This document shows, piece by piece, positions 15,668 to 24,950 of a DNA stretch of 64,000 bases. The DNA is from Brevibacterium picturae. GTDB taxonomy: Bacteria; Actinomycetota; Actinomycetes; Actinomycetales; Brevibacteriaceae. The stretch lies in the NCBI RefSeq assembly GCF_900105045.1, contig NZ_LT629739.1:3596001-3660000 (forward strand). The letters run 5' to 3'. Position 1 is the first letter of the stretch; the number at the start of each line of letters is the position of its first letter. The notes below the pieces were generated by a model. The model was not told the DNA's origin and made no database searches. It saw only the letters and a list, made by a program, of their open reading frames with translations. A program made the translations under genes and the position numbers.

Positions 15668-17782
15668 ATGGACCGGTTCTTCGACCCCGGCAGCATCGCC
15701 GTCCTCGGAGCCTCGAACGACCCTGCGAAGTGGGGCTTCTGGCTCTCCGCGGGGGCGCTGAAGGGCACCCACCGGCGCAGGGTCCACCTCATCAACTCCC
15801 GCGCCGCCTCGATCCAGGCCCAACCCACCTTCGCACGTCTCGCCGATCTGCCGGAGACCCCGGACCTTCTGGTCATCTCGATTCCAGGCACCGGGGTGCC
15901 GGCCGTCGTCGATGAAGCCTTGGCTCTGGGAGTCCGAGCCTTCCTCATCATCTCGGCCCGGGTTCCAGGCGCCGCCGACGTGGCCCAGCGCATCGTCTCC
16001 GCGGGCGCACGTCTCATCGGGCCCTCATCCTTGGGCGTCGTCGATTCGAGCAATGAACTCCTGCTGGCCTGGGGCAACTTCACGCCAGGGTCCTTGGCGG
16101 TGGTGACCCAGAGCGGGCAGCTGGGAACGGAGATCGCCACCCTCTCCGCACGCAGCGGGCTCGGGATCTCCCGCTTCGCCTCCATCGGCGGACAATCCGA
16201 CGTCCGGGCAGCAGAGATACTGCGCACCCTCGTCGACGACGCCGACACCGCACAGGTCGTCCTCTACCTCGAGTCCTTCACCGGCGGCAGTGCCCTGGTC
16301 TCGGCCATGCAGGCACTGCGGGCGGCCGGAAAGCCCACCATGATCCTCACCACGGGCCAATCCGACGCCGGCGCCAGGCTCGCGCGGTCGCACACCGGGT
16401 CGCTCACCTCGGCGATGGACACGGTCGATGCCGCCTGCCGTGCCGCCGGAGCCATCCGACTCTCCACACCCGGTGAAGCCGTCGAACTCGCCGGGGTCCT
16501 CGCCACGTCCTGGCTGCCCGCGGGCAGGCGGATCGCCATCATCTCCGACTCCGGCGGGCAGGGAGCGATCGCCGCAGACCGAGCCGAGTCTCACGGACTG
16601 CGCGTCGACGTCCTCGACGCCGCCACCCGTGCCCGCGTCGAAGGTCACCTGCCGCAGGCCGGCCATATCGACAACCCGATCGACCTCGACGGGGCGGGGG
16701 AGGCGGACCTGTCGGTGCACTCACGCCTGGTCGATGAGCTCCTGGCCGATGAGACGATCGACGCCGTCATTCTCAGCGGGTACTTCGGCTGCTATGGCGA
16801 GGACATCCCCGCTCTTCTCGAGGCGGAGCTGACCGAGGTGGACCGGCTGGGACAGACAGTGCGCGGGCACCGCAAGCCCCTCATCGTCCATTCAATGAGC
16901 GCCGATTCACGCGCCGTGGCAGCACTGTGGGAGAACTCGATTCCCGTCTACACCTCGATCGAATCGGTCATGCGTGTCGTCGCCAGAGCAGGCTTCTACG
17001 CCGCGCACGCCGGGCGCATCACCGAAGCTTTGGAGCAGTCGGGTCCGGTCACGCCCTGGGGGACCGGGTACGGTGCTGCCCGGGACACGATCTCCTCGGC
17101 CGGAGTGCCCGTGCCGCGGGCCGTGACCCTGAACCACGGATCCGAACTCGCCGAGGTGCTGGCGGCCTCGGACCTGACACCGCCGTTCGTGCTCAAGGCC
17201 GGGTGGCCCGCACACAAGACCGAACTCGGAGCAATTGCCCTCGGGCTGCCCGATGCCGCAGCACTCGAGCACGCCCATGCGGAGATGGTGGCCCGCCTCG
17301 GCGAGGGCGAGTACATCGTCGAGGAAATGGACACCCGAGATGACGCCGTCGAGATCCTGGTCGGCGGACGACGCGACGAGAACTTCGGACCCATCGTCAT
17401 GGTGGGGGCCGGAGGAACCGAGACCGAGCTCTACGGCGACACCTGGTTGGAGCTGGCACCGGTTTCGCATGCGGAAGCCCTCGACATGGTCTCGCGGCTG
17501 ACCTGCTATCGGCTGCTCACCGGATGGCGGGGACGGTCTGCGGCCGACCTCGACGAGCTGGCCGAGATCATCGTCTCGGTCTCGCGCCTGATTGCGGGCA
17601 GCAATGAGATCCAGGAGATCGAGATCAACCCGGTCCGCGTCACACCTGTCGGGGCGCTGGCGGTCGACGCCCTCGTTGTGACCAGCCGGGACGACGACAG
17701 CGACAACACTCACGACGGCGTCAGGGAAAGCGGCGACGACGGCAGCGGCAGCGACAGCATTGGCGAGAAGGAGCCACGATGA
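15668..17782 (+). CDS. ADP-forming acyl-CoA synthetase (fused acetate-CoA ligase type)
   Basis: This 704-residue protein is the single-chain form of NDP-forming acyl-CoA synthetases, which join a carboxylic acid to CoA using ATP through a phosphohistidine. An N-terminal CoA-binding domain (FFDPGSIAVLGASNDPAKWG) is followed by succinyl-CoA-ligase-like flavodoxin domains (VTQSGQLGTEIATLSARSGLG; IISDSGGQGAIAADRAE) and a C-terminal ATP-grasp domain (FVLKAGWPAHKTELGAIALGL; GPIVMVGAGGTETELYGDTW). The frame extends upstream to 15551, but ATG at 15668 matches the family start. The stop overlaps the next start (ATGA). Confidence 0.9.
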   Translation: MDRFFDPGSIAVLGASNDPAKWGFWLSAGALKGTHRRRVHLINSRAASIQAQPTFARLADLPETPDLLVISIPGTGVPAVVDEALALGVRAFLIISARVPGAADVAQRIVSAGARLIGPSSLGVVDSSNELLLAWGNFTPGSLAVVTQSGQLGTEIATLSARSGLGISRFASIGGQSDVRAAEILRTLVDDADTAQVVLYLESFTGGSALVSAMQALRAAGKPTMILTTGQSDAGARLARSHTGSLTSAMDTVDAACRAAGAIRLSTPGEAVELAGVLATSWLPAGRRIAIISDSGGQGAIAADRAESHGLRVDVLDAATRARVEGHLPQAGHIDNPIDLDGAGEADLSVHSRLVDELLADETIDAVILSGYFGCYGEDIPALLEAELTEVDRLGQTVRGHRKPLIVHSMSADSRAVAALWENSIPVYTSIESVMRVVARAGFYAAHAGRITEALEQSGPVTPWGTGYGAARDTISSAGVPVPRAVTLNHGSELAEVLAASDLTPPFVLKAGWPAHKTELGAIALGLPDAAALEHAHAEMVARLGEGEYIVEEMDTRDDAVEILVGGRRDENFGPIVMVGAGGTETELYGDTWLELAPVSHAEALDMVSRLTCYRLLTGWRGRSAADLDELAEIIVSVSRLIAGSNEIQEIEINPVRVTPVGALAVDALVVTSRDDDSDNTHDGVRESGDDGSGSDSIGEKEPR

Positions 17783-19476
17783 CAGAGGAACAGACAGCGA
17801 TCACCGGTGGGGCACACCTGGCCAGTGCGCTGAGAGCCGAGGGGATCACCCGCGTCTTCGGGATCCCCGGGACACACAATCTTGAGATCTTCGCACAGCT
17901 GGCCGCCGAGGGCATCGACATCGTCTCACCGCGGCACGAGCAGGGCGCCGGATACATGGCCGACGGTGCGGCCCGCGTCACCGGTGACGTGCAGGTCGTC
18001 GTCACGACGACGGGACCGGCGGTGTTCAACGCGCTGACCGCGCTGCTGCAGTCATTCACCGACTCGGTCCCGGTCCTGCTCATCAGCCCGGGCATGCCGC
18101 TGACCCACCCCGGTCGCGGCAACGGACTGCTCCACGAGGTGCGCAACCAGAGCCAGGCAATCGAAGCGGTCCTCGGTGACAGCCACCGGGTGACGAGCCC
18201 CGGTGAGGTGGCCCTGGCTCTCGGACAGGCCCTCTCACACATGCGCACCGGACGCACCCGCCCCGCCTACATCGAGATCCCACTCGACCTCATCGAGGCG
18301 ACGGGACCCGGATGGCTGCACCCGGCAGTGACCCGGTCCGTGCCGGCTCCGGAACCGTCGGCACTCAGGTCCGCCGCCGAGGCGCTCGCCGGCTCCCAGC
18401 GCCCCCTCCTCATCGTCGGGGCCGGGGCACGTCACGCCGGAGCCGAGGTCGCGGAGCTGTCCGAGGCGCTCGGTGCCGGGGTCCTCCTGTCCTCGAATGC
18501 CAAGGGCACCATCGATGATTCGTTTGAGAACAACCTCGGCGCCATCGGAGTCCTCGAGGTGCTGCCGGAGGTCCTCGGCGATGTTGATGCCGTCGTCGCC
18601 ATCGGCACGGAACTGGCTCCCAGCGATTTCTGGCCCGAACCGCTGCCGCTGCCGGACACGGTTGTGCGCATCGACCTCGACGAGGTGCAGATGCTGCGCA
18701 ACGCCCGTGTCACCCACCCGATCCTCGCCCATGCCAAGAATTCAACGACCGCACTGACGCACCAGCTGCGCCAGACCAGATCGCCCAGCCTCTCAAAGGC
18801 GGCAGCCGAGTGGCTGCGCGACTGGCAGGACACGATCACGACCGCGGCGAAGGAGGAGGGCGCACCCTGGGCACAGCTGTGCGGTGCGCTCAACGACTAC
18901 ACCGCCTCGGCGGTCTCACCTGTCGTCGTCGCCGCGGATTCGGCGATGTGCTGCTACTACGGAGTGCAGACCGGATGGACGGCGCGACGAGGCGACCGTT
19001 TCCTCTATCCAGCGGGCGCGGGAACCCTGGGATACGGCCTGCCAGCAGGCATCGGTGCGAAACTCGCCGCGCCCGAGGCCAGGGTCGTGGCGATCGAGGG
19101 CGACGGGGGAGCGATGTTCACGATCGCCGAACTCTCCGCCGCCGTGCAGGCACGGGTGTGTCTGTCACTCATCATCGTCGACAACGGCGGGTATGGGGAG
19201 ATCAGGAACGAAATGGCCGATCGCGGCGACACGCCTGCCGGTGTGGCACTGCTGGGACCTGACTTCCCGAGCATGGCGGAGTCGATGGGTGCTCGCGGCC
19301 TCCACGTGCAGACACAGGAAGAGTTGGTGACGGCGCTGAAGGAGGCCGAGGAATTCGCCGGTCCGACCCTCATCCACATCACCGAGGACTCACGTGCGGC
19401 CGAAGACATGATGGACGCGTTTCGGCCGACCGATACATCGACCGCGACTTCGACCGAGGAGAGGGATCTGACATGA
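17779..19476 (+). CDS. Thiamine diphosphate-dependent enzyme (acetolactate synthase/2-oxo acid decarboxylase family)
   Basis: The 565-residue product has the three-domain ThDP fold. The N-terminal PYR domain shows VFGIPGTHNLEIF and the activating Glu in RHEQGAGYMADGAAR; the central domain binds nucleotide in relatives; the C-terminal PP domain has the GDGG motif IEGDGGAMFTIAELSAAVQ followed by the Asn of DNGGYGEI for magnesium and ThDP. Related enzymes include acetolactate synthases, benzoylformate decarboxylase and 5-guanidino-2-oxopentanoate decarboxylase. With the dehydrogenase upstream supplying a 2-oxo acid, a decarboxylase role is most likely. ATGA overlaps at both ends show tight coupling. 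Confidence 0.85.
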   Translation: MTEEQTAITGGAHLASALRAEGITRVFGIPGTHNLEIFAQLAAEGIDIVSPRHEQGAGYMADGAARVTGDVQVVVTTTGPAVFNALTALLQSFTDSVPVLLISPGMPLTHPGRGNGLLHEVRNQSQAIEAVLGDSHRVTSPGEVALALGQALSHMRTGRTRPAYIEIPLDLIEATGPGWLHPAVTRSVPAPEPSALRSAAEALAGSQRPLLIVGAGARHAGAEVAELSEALGAGVLLSSNAKGTIDDSFENNLGAIGVLEVLPEVLGDVDAVVAIGTELAPSDFWPEPLPLPDTVVRIDLDEVQMLRNARVTHPILAHAKNSTTALTHQLRQTRSPSLSKAAAEWLRDWQDTITTAAKEEGAPWAQLCGALNDYTASAVSPVVVAADSAMCCYYGVQTGWTARRGDRFLYPAGAGTLGYGLPAGIGAKLAAPEARVVAIEGDGGAMFTIAELSAAVQARVCLSLIIVDNGGYGEIRNEMADRGDTPAGVALLGPDFPSMAESMGARGLHVQTQEELVTALKEAEEFAGPTLIHITEDSRAAEDMMDAFRPTDTSTATSTEERDLT

Positions 19477-20639
19477 GCTACACACCCTGGCCGCTGAGTG
19501 ATGAGCAGAACGACATCATCGAACTGTGCGCCACCTTTGCCAAGGACAAGATCCGACCGGCGGGTCGCAGCGTCGACGAGGCGGACACCGAGTCCCCGGT
19601 CGAGCTGTTCCGCGAGGCATCGCGCGTGGGCATCACCGACTTCATGATCCCCGAGGACTACGGGGGTGGTGGCTTCACCGACGTATTCACGCAATGTCTG
19701 GTCCAAGAGCAGCTGTGCTTCGGCGATCCCGGCATCGGCAACCTCCTGTGCTCGAACGGCTTCTTCGCCGATCCCATCCTGGCGCTGGGAAGCGAGGAGC
19801 AGAAGGAGGCATGGCTGCGTCCCCTGACCGGCCCGGATCCGATGTTCACCGCATTGGCGACGACAGAACCGGGCTCCGGATCCGACTCGGCCTCCATCAC
19901 CACCCGAGCCAGCGCCGTCGAAGGCGGGTACCTGCTCAATGGGCAGAAGGCGTGGATCTCGAATGCCGGCCTGGCCGAAGGCTATGTCGTCTTCGCTAAG
20001 ACCGACCCGGCGCAGCGCTCACGCGGAGTCACCGCGTTCGTCCTGCCACGCGACACCGAGGGCATGGAATTCGGGGCACCGATGAAGAAGATGGGCCAGC
20101 GCGCGATAGTGTGCCGCGAGATCTTCTTCTCCGACTCATTCGTCCCGACCCGAAACCGCCTCGGCGAGGAGGGCCAGGGCTTCTACGGGCTGATGCGGAC
20201 CTTCGACATCTCCCGCGTCGTCCTCGGTGCGGCTGCTCTGGGCACGGCCAGGGCAGCCTACGAATACGCCCGCGACTATGCACATGAGCGGACCCAGTTC
20301 GGCCAGCAGATCATCGAACACCAGGCTGTGGCCTTCCGGCTCGCGGACATGGCCGCGCGAATCGATGCCGCCTGGCTGCAGGTCCTCAATGCGGCCCGGA
20401 TGATCGATGCCGGTGATGCGGTTCCACGAGAGAAGGTCACCGCCTCGGCGGCGATGGCGAAGCTCAACGCCTCGGAGACCGCGATGTTCTGCACCTGGGC
20501 CGGAGTCCAGACCCTGGGCGGGTGGGGGTATTCGCGTGAGCACCCGGTCGAGCAGTGGATGCGCGATGCCAAGCTCGAGGAGATCGAGGAGGGCACCTCA
20601 GACATCATGCGGCTGCTCATCTCCCGAAATCTGCCCTGA
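19473..20639 (+). CDS. Acyl-CoA dehydrogenase
   Basis: Acyl-CoA dehydrogenases introduce a trans-2,3 double bond into an acyl-CoA using FAD. The 388-residue product matches the family length. N-terminal helical domain, then the beta domain with ALATTEPGSGSDSASI and KAWISNAGLAEGYVVFAKT, then the C-terminal helical domain with RTQFGQQIIEHQAVAFRLADM and the end motif LGGWGYSREHPVEQWMRD...EIEEGTSDIMRLLISR. A Glu in the EIEEGT region is the probable catalytic base. It ends the four-gene operon; substrate unknown. Confidence 0.92.
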   Translation: MSYTPWPLSDEQNDIIELCATFAKDKIRPAGRSVDEADTESPVELFREASRVGITDFMIPEDYGGGGFTDVFTQCLVQEQLCFGDPGIGNLLCSNGFFADPILALGSEEQKEAWLRPLTGPDPMFTALATTEPGSGSDSASITTRASAVEGGYLLNGQKAWISNAGLAEGYVVFAKTDPAQRSRGVTAFVLPRDTEGMEFGAPMKKMGQRAIVCREIFFSDSFVPTRNRLGEEGQGFYGLMRTFDISRVVLGAAALGTARAAYEYARDYAHERTQFGQQIIEHQAVAFRLADMAARIDAAWLQVLNAARMIDAGDAVPREKVTASAAMAKLNASETAMFCTWAGVQTLGGWGYSREHPVEQWMRDAKLEEIEEGTSDIMRLLISRNLP

Positions 20640-20679
20640 GCCTGGGACGCCCTGAGACCAGGCCGGTCCTGAGCCTGGG
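20635..20679 (+). repeat. Direct repeats spanning the stop codon of the acyl-CoA dehydrogenase gene
   Basis: CCTGAGCCTGGG at 20635-20646 contains the TGA stop (20637-20639) and recurs exactly at 20668-20679, with a diverged copy (CCTGAGACCAGG) between them at 20651. Period is 16-17 bases. The third copy can also pair with GCTCAGG at 20693-20699, forming a weak hairpin that may serve as terminator. The remaining spacer to sodA holds no gene. Confidence 0.7.
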
Positions 20680-20869
20680 GTACGGAGAACGCGCTCAGGC
20701 TCCCGGGGTGAGGAGTCATTTCTGCGTTGAGACGATATTTTCCGAGGTCACATGGCGTCATCTGGAATAGACCCCGCGAATACCGTGTTGTCCGAGATGA
20801 CACCCTGCTATAGGGTCGAAATGAAGCCACCGATTCTGGTGGACATCAATTCTCTTCAGGAGGAATTTC

Positions 20870-21496
20870 ATGGCTGAGCAGTACGTCCTTCCGGAACTGC
20901 CCTACGACTACTCCGCACTTGAGCCGCACATCTCGGCTCGCATCATGGAGCTGCACCACGACAAGCACCACGCAACCTACGTCAAGGGTGCCAACACCGC
21001 TGTTGAACAGCTGGCCGAAGCCCGCGAAAGCGGAAACCTTGCCAACGTGCCGAAGCTGACCCGCGATCTCGCGTTCAACCTCGGCGGTCACGTCAACCAC
21101 TCGATCTTCTGGAACAACATGTCTCCAGACGGCGGCGACAAGCCCGTCGGCGAACTCGCAGCAGCCATCGATGACCAGTTCGGCTCCTTCGACAAGTTCC
21201 GTGAGCACTTCACCACGGCAGCCACCACGATCCAGGGCTCCGGCTGGGCCGTGCTCGTCTACGATCAGCTCGGTGGAAACCTCTTCATCGAACAGCTCAA
21301 GGACCAGCAGTCGGACATCCAGCTCGGCGGAACCCCGGTTCTCCAGCTCGATATGTGGGAGCACGCCTTCTACCTCGACTACCAGAACGTCAAGCCTGAC
21401 TACGTCAAGGCTTGGTGGAACATCGTGAACTGGGCAGATGCAGGCGCACGCTTCGACCGCGCCGTGGCTCAGACCAAGGGCCTCCTGCTCGGCTGA
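20870..21496 (+). CDS. sodA: Superoxide dismutase, Mn/Fe type
   Basis: Converts superoxide to oxygen and hydrogen peroxide in the cytoplasm. The 208-residue product has the four expected metal ligands: His29 in MELHHDKHH, the His of [10 protein letters not shown], and Asp and His in [13 protein letters not shown]. The length and the absence of a signal peptide are typical. Gly in the [10 protein letters not shown] region and Gln-containing [10 protein letters not shown] do not by themselves decide manganese against iron. ATG at 20870 has CAGGAGG upstream. It is a single-gene unit with its own terminator. Confidence 0.97.
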   Translation: MAEQYVLPELPYDYSALEPHISARIMELHHDKHHATYVKGANTAVEQLAEARESGNLANVPKLTRDLAFNLGGHVNHSIFWNNMSPDGGDKPVGELAAAIDDQFGSFDKFREHFTTAATTIQGSGWAVLVYDQLGGNLFIEQLKDQQSDIQLGGTPVLQLDMWEHAFYLDYQNVKPDYVKAWWNIVNWADAGARFDRAVAQTKGLLLG

Positions 21497-21512
21497 TAGC
21501 CTGACAGACCCC

Positions 21513-21553
21513 ACAGCGGCGGCTCCGGCCCATAGCGGCGGGGCCGCCGTTGT
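21513..21553 (+). terminator. Hairpin after sodA
   Basis: ACAGCGGCGGC (21513-21523) pairs with GCCGCCGTTGT (21543-21553) with one G-U pair; the inner region adds more GC pairing. It starts 17 bases after the sodA stop and has only a weak T-rich tail. Confidence 0.6.
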
Positions 21554-21568
21554 CATGCCTGGACCGAC

Positions 21569-21640
21569 CAGGTGAGCAACCATTCGGGCGTTGGGCAGCC
21601 CCGCTAAACGTTGCCCAGCCGCCGGAGGGTTGCTCACCTG
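21569..21640. repeat. 72-base dyad element between sodA and the GNAT gene
   Basis: CAGGTGAGCAACC (21569-21581) and GGTTGCTCACCTG (21628-21640) are perfect 13-base inverted repeats at the ends of a 72-base segment. Inside, TGGGCA and TGCCCA form a second, nested inverted repeat. It lies between the sodA terminator and the GNAT start at 21668. It could be a REP/MITE-like intergenic element or a second terminator or operator. Confidence 0.6.
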
Positions 21641-21667
21641 AGGCTCAGGCCTCGCTACTCTGGGCAC

Positions 21668-22255
21668 ATGACCGCTTTTCTCAGGCGGTGGCACCGCGAT
21701 GATGCTGCTGCCCTCGCAGAGATCTATGCCCGGGCCGATGAAGATCTTCTCAACAACATCCCTGACGATCCGTCGCTGACCGGCGCGCAGGCTTGGCTCG
21801 AAGGAATCCGCACAGCAGAAGCAGACGGGTCCACGGTCGCCCTCGCCATCGTACGCGGTGATCAAACACCCGTCGGCAACGTCATGGCGACAGCCATCGA
21901 TCGGCGGCATTCGACCGCTTGGATCTCCTATTGGCTCGATTCGAACGCCTGTGGTCAGGGGCTGGCCGCAGCCGGTCTGCGCAGCATCGTCGATCACCTC
22001 CACGACGAGCTGGACGTCTATCGCCTCGAGGTGGGCTACCGCGTGAACAATCCGGCATCGGCTGCGGTTGCCGAGAGCGCCGGATTCATCGTCGAAGGTC
22101 GTCAGCGGGAGCGATTGCGCTACGACGGAGTCCGTTACGACACGGAAGAATGTGCTCGACTGGTCGGGGATCCACGGTCCCTGCGGCGCAGATTGCCGAT
22201 CCTTGCGTCCGAGACCGCATCACCTGATGACGATGGCGGCAGCGAGAGTCGTTAG
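21668..22255 (+). CDS. GNAT family N-acetyltransferase
   Basis: The 195-residue product resembles the RimJ/RimL branch of GNAT acetyltransferases, which transfer acetyl from acetyl-CoA to an amine, often a ribosomal protein N-terminus or small molecule. Seen: an N-terminal LRRWHRDDAAALAEIYARADED segment, the strand ISYWLDSNACGQGLAAAGLRSIV in the acetyl-CoA-binding position, and VNNPASAAVAESAGFIVEGRQRERLRYDG, given here by its ends around residue 150. The start is ATG at 21668; the open frame further upstream lies in the dyad element. Substrate unknown. Confidence 0.85.
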   Translation: MTAFLRRWHRDDAAALAEIYARADEDLLNNIPDDPSLTGAQAWLEGIRTAEADGSTVALAIVRGDQTPVGNVMATAIDRRHSTAWISYWLDSNACGQGLAAAGLRSIVDHLHDELDVYRLEVGYRVNNPASAAVAESAGFIVEGRQRERLRYDGVRYDTEECARLVGDPRSLRRRLPILASETASPDDDGGSESR

Positions 22256-22294
22256 ACTGGCCTGCGGAGATCGTCAAGCAAGGAGCCAGAACTT

Positions 22295-23044
22295 ATGAAT
22301 GCGATTCGAGTAGCCGTCATCGGAGCACAGGGCCGCATGGGCGCCCAAGCTGTCGACGCCATCGGGGAAGCCGAAGGTCTCAAACTAGTCGCAGCTCTGG
22401 GCAGCAGCGACTCCTTGGAAATCCTGCGCGAGAGGAACGTCGACGTCGCGGTCGAGCTCACGGTCCCGAAGTCGACCGAAGACAATGTGCGCTGGCTCGT
22501 CGAGCATGACATCGACACCGTCGTCGGTACCACCGGGTGGGACAACGAGCGTCTGGCCCGCCTCGAGGAGACGCTTCGCAGCCATCCGAAGACCGGCGTC
22601 CTCATTGCCCCGAACTTCTCGATCGGCGCGGTCCTGGCAATGCGGTTCGCGGAACTGGCAGCACCGTACTTCGACTCCGCCGAGGTGGTCGAGATCCACC
22701 ACACTCGTAAACTTGACGCTCCCTCAGGCACCGCTAACCACACGGCCCAGCGCATCGCCGCCGCCCGCAGTGCGGCCGGCCTGCCGCAGGTCCCCGACTC
22801 GACCGAGAGCGATCCCCACGGGGCCCGAGGTGCAGTCATCGACGGTATCCACGTCCACGCCATCCGCCAACAGGGCATGAACGCGCATGAGGAGATCCAT
22901 CTCGGCTCCAGCGGTGAAGCTCTGACGATCCGCACGGACTCACACTCCACCTCGGCGTTCATGCCGGGAATCGTCACGGCTGTGCGCTCGATCTCCGAGT
23001 ACACCGGTCTGGTGCACGGTCTCGAGAATATGCTCGACCTCTGA
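22295..23044 (+). CDS. dapB: 4-hydroxy-tetrahydrodipicolinate reductase
   Basis: DapB reduces the product of DapA with NAD(P)H in the lysine/diaminopimelate pathway, which feeds cell-wall synthesis. The 249-residue product has the dinucleotide motif VIGAQGRMGAQAV, the GTTGW motif, IAPNFSIGAVL and the family signature IHHTRKLDAPSGTA with the catalytic His and Lys. Length is normal. The stop shares one base with the next start, so it is probably cotranscribed with the TPR membrane protein gene. Confidence 0.96.
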   Translation: MNAIRVAVIGAQGRMGAQAVDAIGEAEGLKLVAALGSSDSLEILRERNVDVAVELTVPKSTEDNVRWLVEHDIDTVVGTTGWDNERLARLEETLRSHPKTGVLIAPNFSIGAVLAMRFAELAAPYFDSAEVVEIHHTRKLDAPSGTANHTAQRIAAARSAAGLPQVPDSTESDPHGARGAVIDGIHVHAIRQQGMNAHEEIHLGSSGEALTIRTDSHSTSAFMPGIVTAVRSISEYTGLVHGLENMLDL

Positions 23045-23502
23045 TGTCCAAAGGCAAAATCGGGGCGATCGTCGTCTCAGTGGTGCTCGTCTTCTACTTC
23101 GTCCTCATGGGGCATCGAGCATGGATACTGGTCAGGGAACCCGATCTGGTTCCTCGACTGATGGGCATCGCCCTCTTCGTCCTGCCCATCATCGGGGCCT
23201 GGACGCTGATCGTCGAACTCATGTTCGGTGCACGGACGGAGAAGCTGGCACGCATCCTGAAATCCGAGGGCGGACTGCCGGTCGATGATCTGCCGCGAAC
23301 CCCAGGTGGGAGAATCATCCGCGAATCCGCCGACGAAGCCTTCGGGCAGTACCAGTCCGAGGCCGAAGCTGCGCCCGAGGACTGGCGGTCGTGGTTCCGT
23401 CTCTCCTGCGCCTACGATGCGTGCGGAGATCGCAAGCGCGCCAGGTCGACGATGCGCAAGTCGGTCAATATGTATCGGGCCGTCGCGACTCAGAATTCCT
23501 AG
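23044..23502 (+). CDS. Small membrane protein with TPR-like C-terminus
   Basis: The 152-residue product has two N-terminal membrane segments (IGAIVVSVVLVFYFVLMG and GIALFVLPIIGAWTLIVELMF). A short soluble part then has SWFRLSCAYDACGDRKRARSTMRKSVNMY, one tetratricopeptide-like helical pair. Proteins of this type follow dapB in related actinobacteria; the function is unknown. The 3' end overlaps by four bases the end of the convergent acyltransferase gene. Confidence 0.75.
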   Translation: MSKGKIGAIVVSVVLVFYFVLMGHRAWILVREPDLVPRLMGIALFVLPIIGAWTLIVELMFGARTEKLARILKSEGGLPVDDLPRTPGGRIIRESADEAFGQYQSEAEAAPEDWRSWFRLSCAYDACGDRKRARSTMRKSVNMYRAVATQNS

Positions 23503-24824
23503 CCGACCCGGTTTCCGTTCCCGGTGTCCGATCCTGGTTCGGCCTCCGGTCCGGCTTCAGGCCCGGACTCTGCAGCCGTCTGCCCCGACCTTGCGTCCGG
23601 AACGGGTGATGCCGACCGGATGATCGCGGCGATCCCTCCTTCGAGTGGGCCGTGCGCACCGATCGCCAGCTTCCAGATCAGCGCAGATGCAATGAACACG
23701 AGAACGTGCAGGCCGAACTCGACGGTCTGGGGTGTCATTGCCTGACCCCCGAGCATCGGGTTGGCCTCGATCCAGGGGCGAGTGATCTCGAGCAGCACGA
23801 CGTGAGCGGAGTACACGCTCAAGGGCATCGACCCCGGTGCCGTCAGCGGCGACAGCACCCACGTGCGTCGCCCGAGCAGCACCGCCAGGGACTGACAGAC
23901 GACGATGGTCAACAGCGCAGTCCCGGCCGTGGAGAGTAAGTCGAAGGGCGTGCCCGAATGCGGGCCCGAGATCGCCAGCCACCACCACGACGTCGTCGGC
24001 GTCACCCCGTAGCTGCCGGTGAACAGCGCCGCATTGAGATCGGTCCCATACAGTTCAGAGACACGGACCAGAGCGGAACCCCCGCCGGCGATGTTGATGA
24101 GCAGCCAGGAGATTCCCTTGCCGACGAGGAACAGTCCGAGACCGGCGGCGAAGAGGGACATGAGGTGCTTGCCGATGTCGATCTTCGCGACAGCCATCCC
24201 CAACAGGATGTAGGACAGCCACTGCAGAATCGGGTAGTAGCCGGTGAGCACCAGGTCGTGGAGCATGGTCAGCGGAGTCGCCAGATCGAACCACGACATC
24301 GCCGAGTACATCGGCTCCAGCCCGAACTGATTGCGGATGACCATCGACAGCACAGGGCTGAGAACCATCCACACGATCGCGATGATGAAGAGGGACCTGG
24401 CCCGCAGGCGCAGGAACAGCATCGCAATGGCGAACATGACCCCATAGTTGACGAGGATGACGGCCAGCAGCGTCGACACCGAGCCCAGGCACAAGCCGAT
24501 GAAGATGATCGCTCCCGCGCGGATGAGCACACTGGGCACGGCATCGCGCAGACGTCCGGACGCGGACATCCGAGATCGGGTCGAGAGCACCAGCGAACAG
24601 CCGGCGAGGACCGCGAACAGGGCCGAGGCGCGCCCCGCGAACACCGCGGCCCAGGTCGGCAGTCCGGCGGGATCGGAGAGGGCGAAGATGTGCGTGACCA
24701 TCATTGCGAACAGGGCGATCCCGCGTGCGGCGTCGAGACCGAGAAGACGTCCGGCCGGGCTCAGCCGTTTCAGAACCGATTGACCGGTCGCGGTCGCCGA
24801 GGCGGGGGAGCGGTGAGTGCTCAT
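23499..24824 (-). CDS. DUF1624/DUF418-type membrane acyltransferase-like protein
   Basis: The 441-residue product has about ten to eleven membrane segments and begins after a short tail with LLGLDAARGIALFAMMVTHIF, the pattern of the heparan-alpha-glucosaminide N-acetyltransferase-like DUF1624 family. GRASALFAVLAGCSLVLSTR and the later SVYSAHVVLLEI segment fit the same group. The C-terminal 40 residues are a disordered Pro/Glu/Gly tail. These proteins are thought to move acyl groups to extracytoplasmic sugars, but substrates in actinobacteria are unknown. The gene diverges from the flavin oxidoreductase gene. Confidence 0.75.
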   Translation of the reverse strand: MSTHRSPASATATGQSVLKRLSPAGRLLGLDAARGIALFAMMVTHIFALSDPAGLPTWAAVFAGRASALFAVLAGCSLVLSTRSRMSASGRLRDAVPSVLIRAGAIIFIGLCLGSVSTLLAVILVNYGVMFAIAMLFLRLRARSLFIIAIVWMVLSPVLSMVIRNQFGLEPMYSAMSWFDLATPLTMLHDLVLTGYYPILQWLSYILLGMAVAKIDIGKHLMSLFAAGLGLFLVGKGISWLLINIAGGGSALVRVSELYGTDLNAALFTGSYGVTPTTSWWWLAISGPHSGTPFDLLSTAGTALLTIVVCQSLAVLLGRRTWVLSPLTAPGSMPLSVYSAHVVLLEITRPWIEANPMLGGQAMTPQTVEFGLHVLVFIASALIWKLAIGAHGPLEGGIAAIIRSASPVPDARSGQTAAESGPEAGPEAEPGSDTGNGNRVG

Positions 24825-24950
24825 GCATCGATTCTTACATGGTCGGGTCCATCCCGGTTGTTCTGCACCGAACAGTGGGGCCTTTCGCCGTTATCAATAC
24901 CGTGATATGAATAATGGGTCAGCACTCACCCGCATGCATCAAGGACGATC

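Noticed and set aside
21569..21640. Dyad element as an insertion sequence or attachment site
   Set aside because: No transposase or integrase gene and no target-site duplication is visible; kept only as a possible small dispersed repeat.
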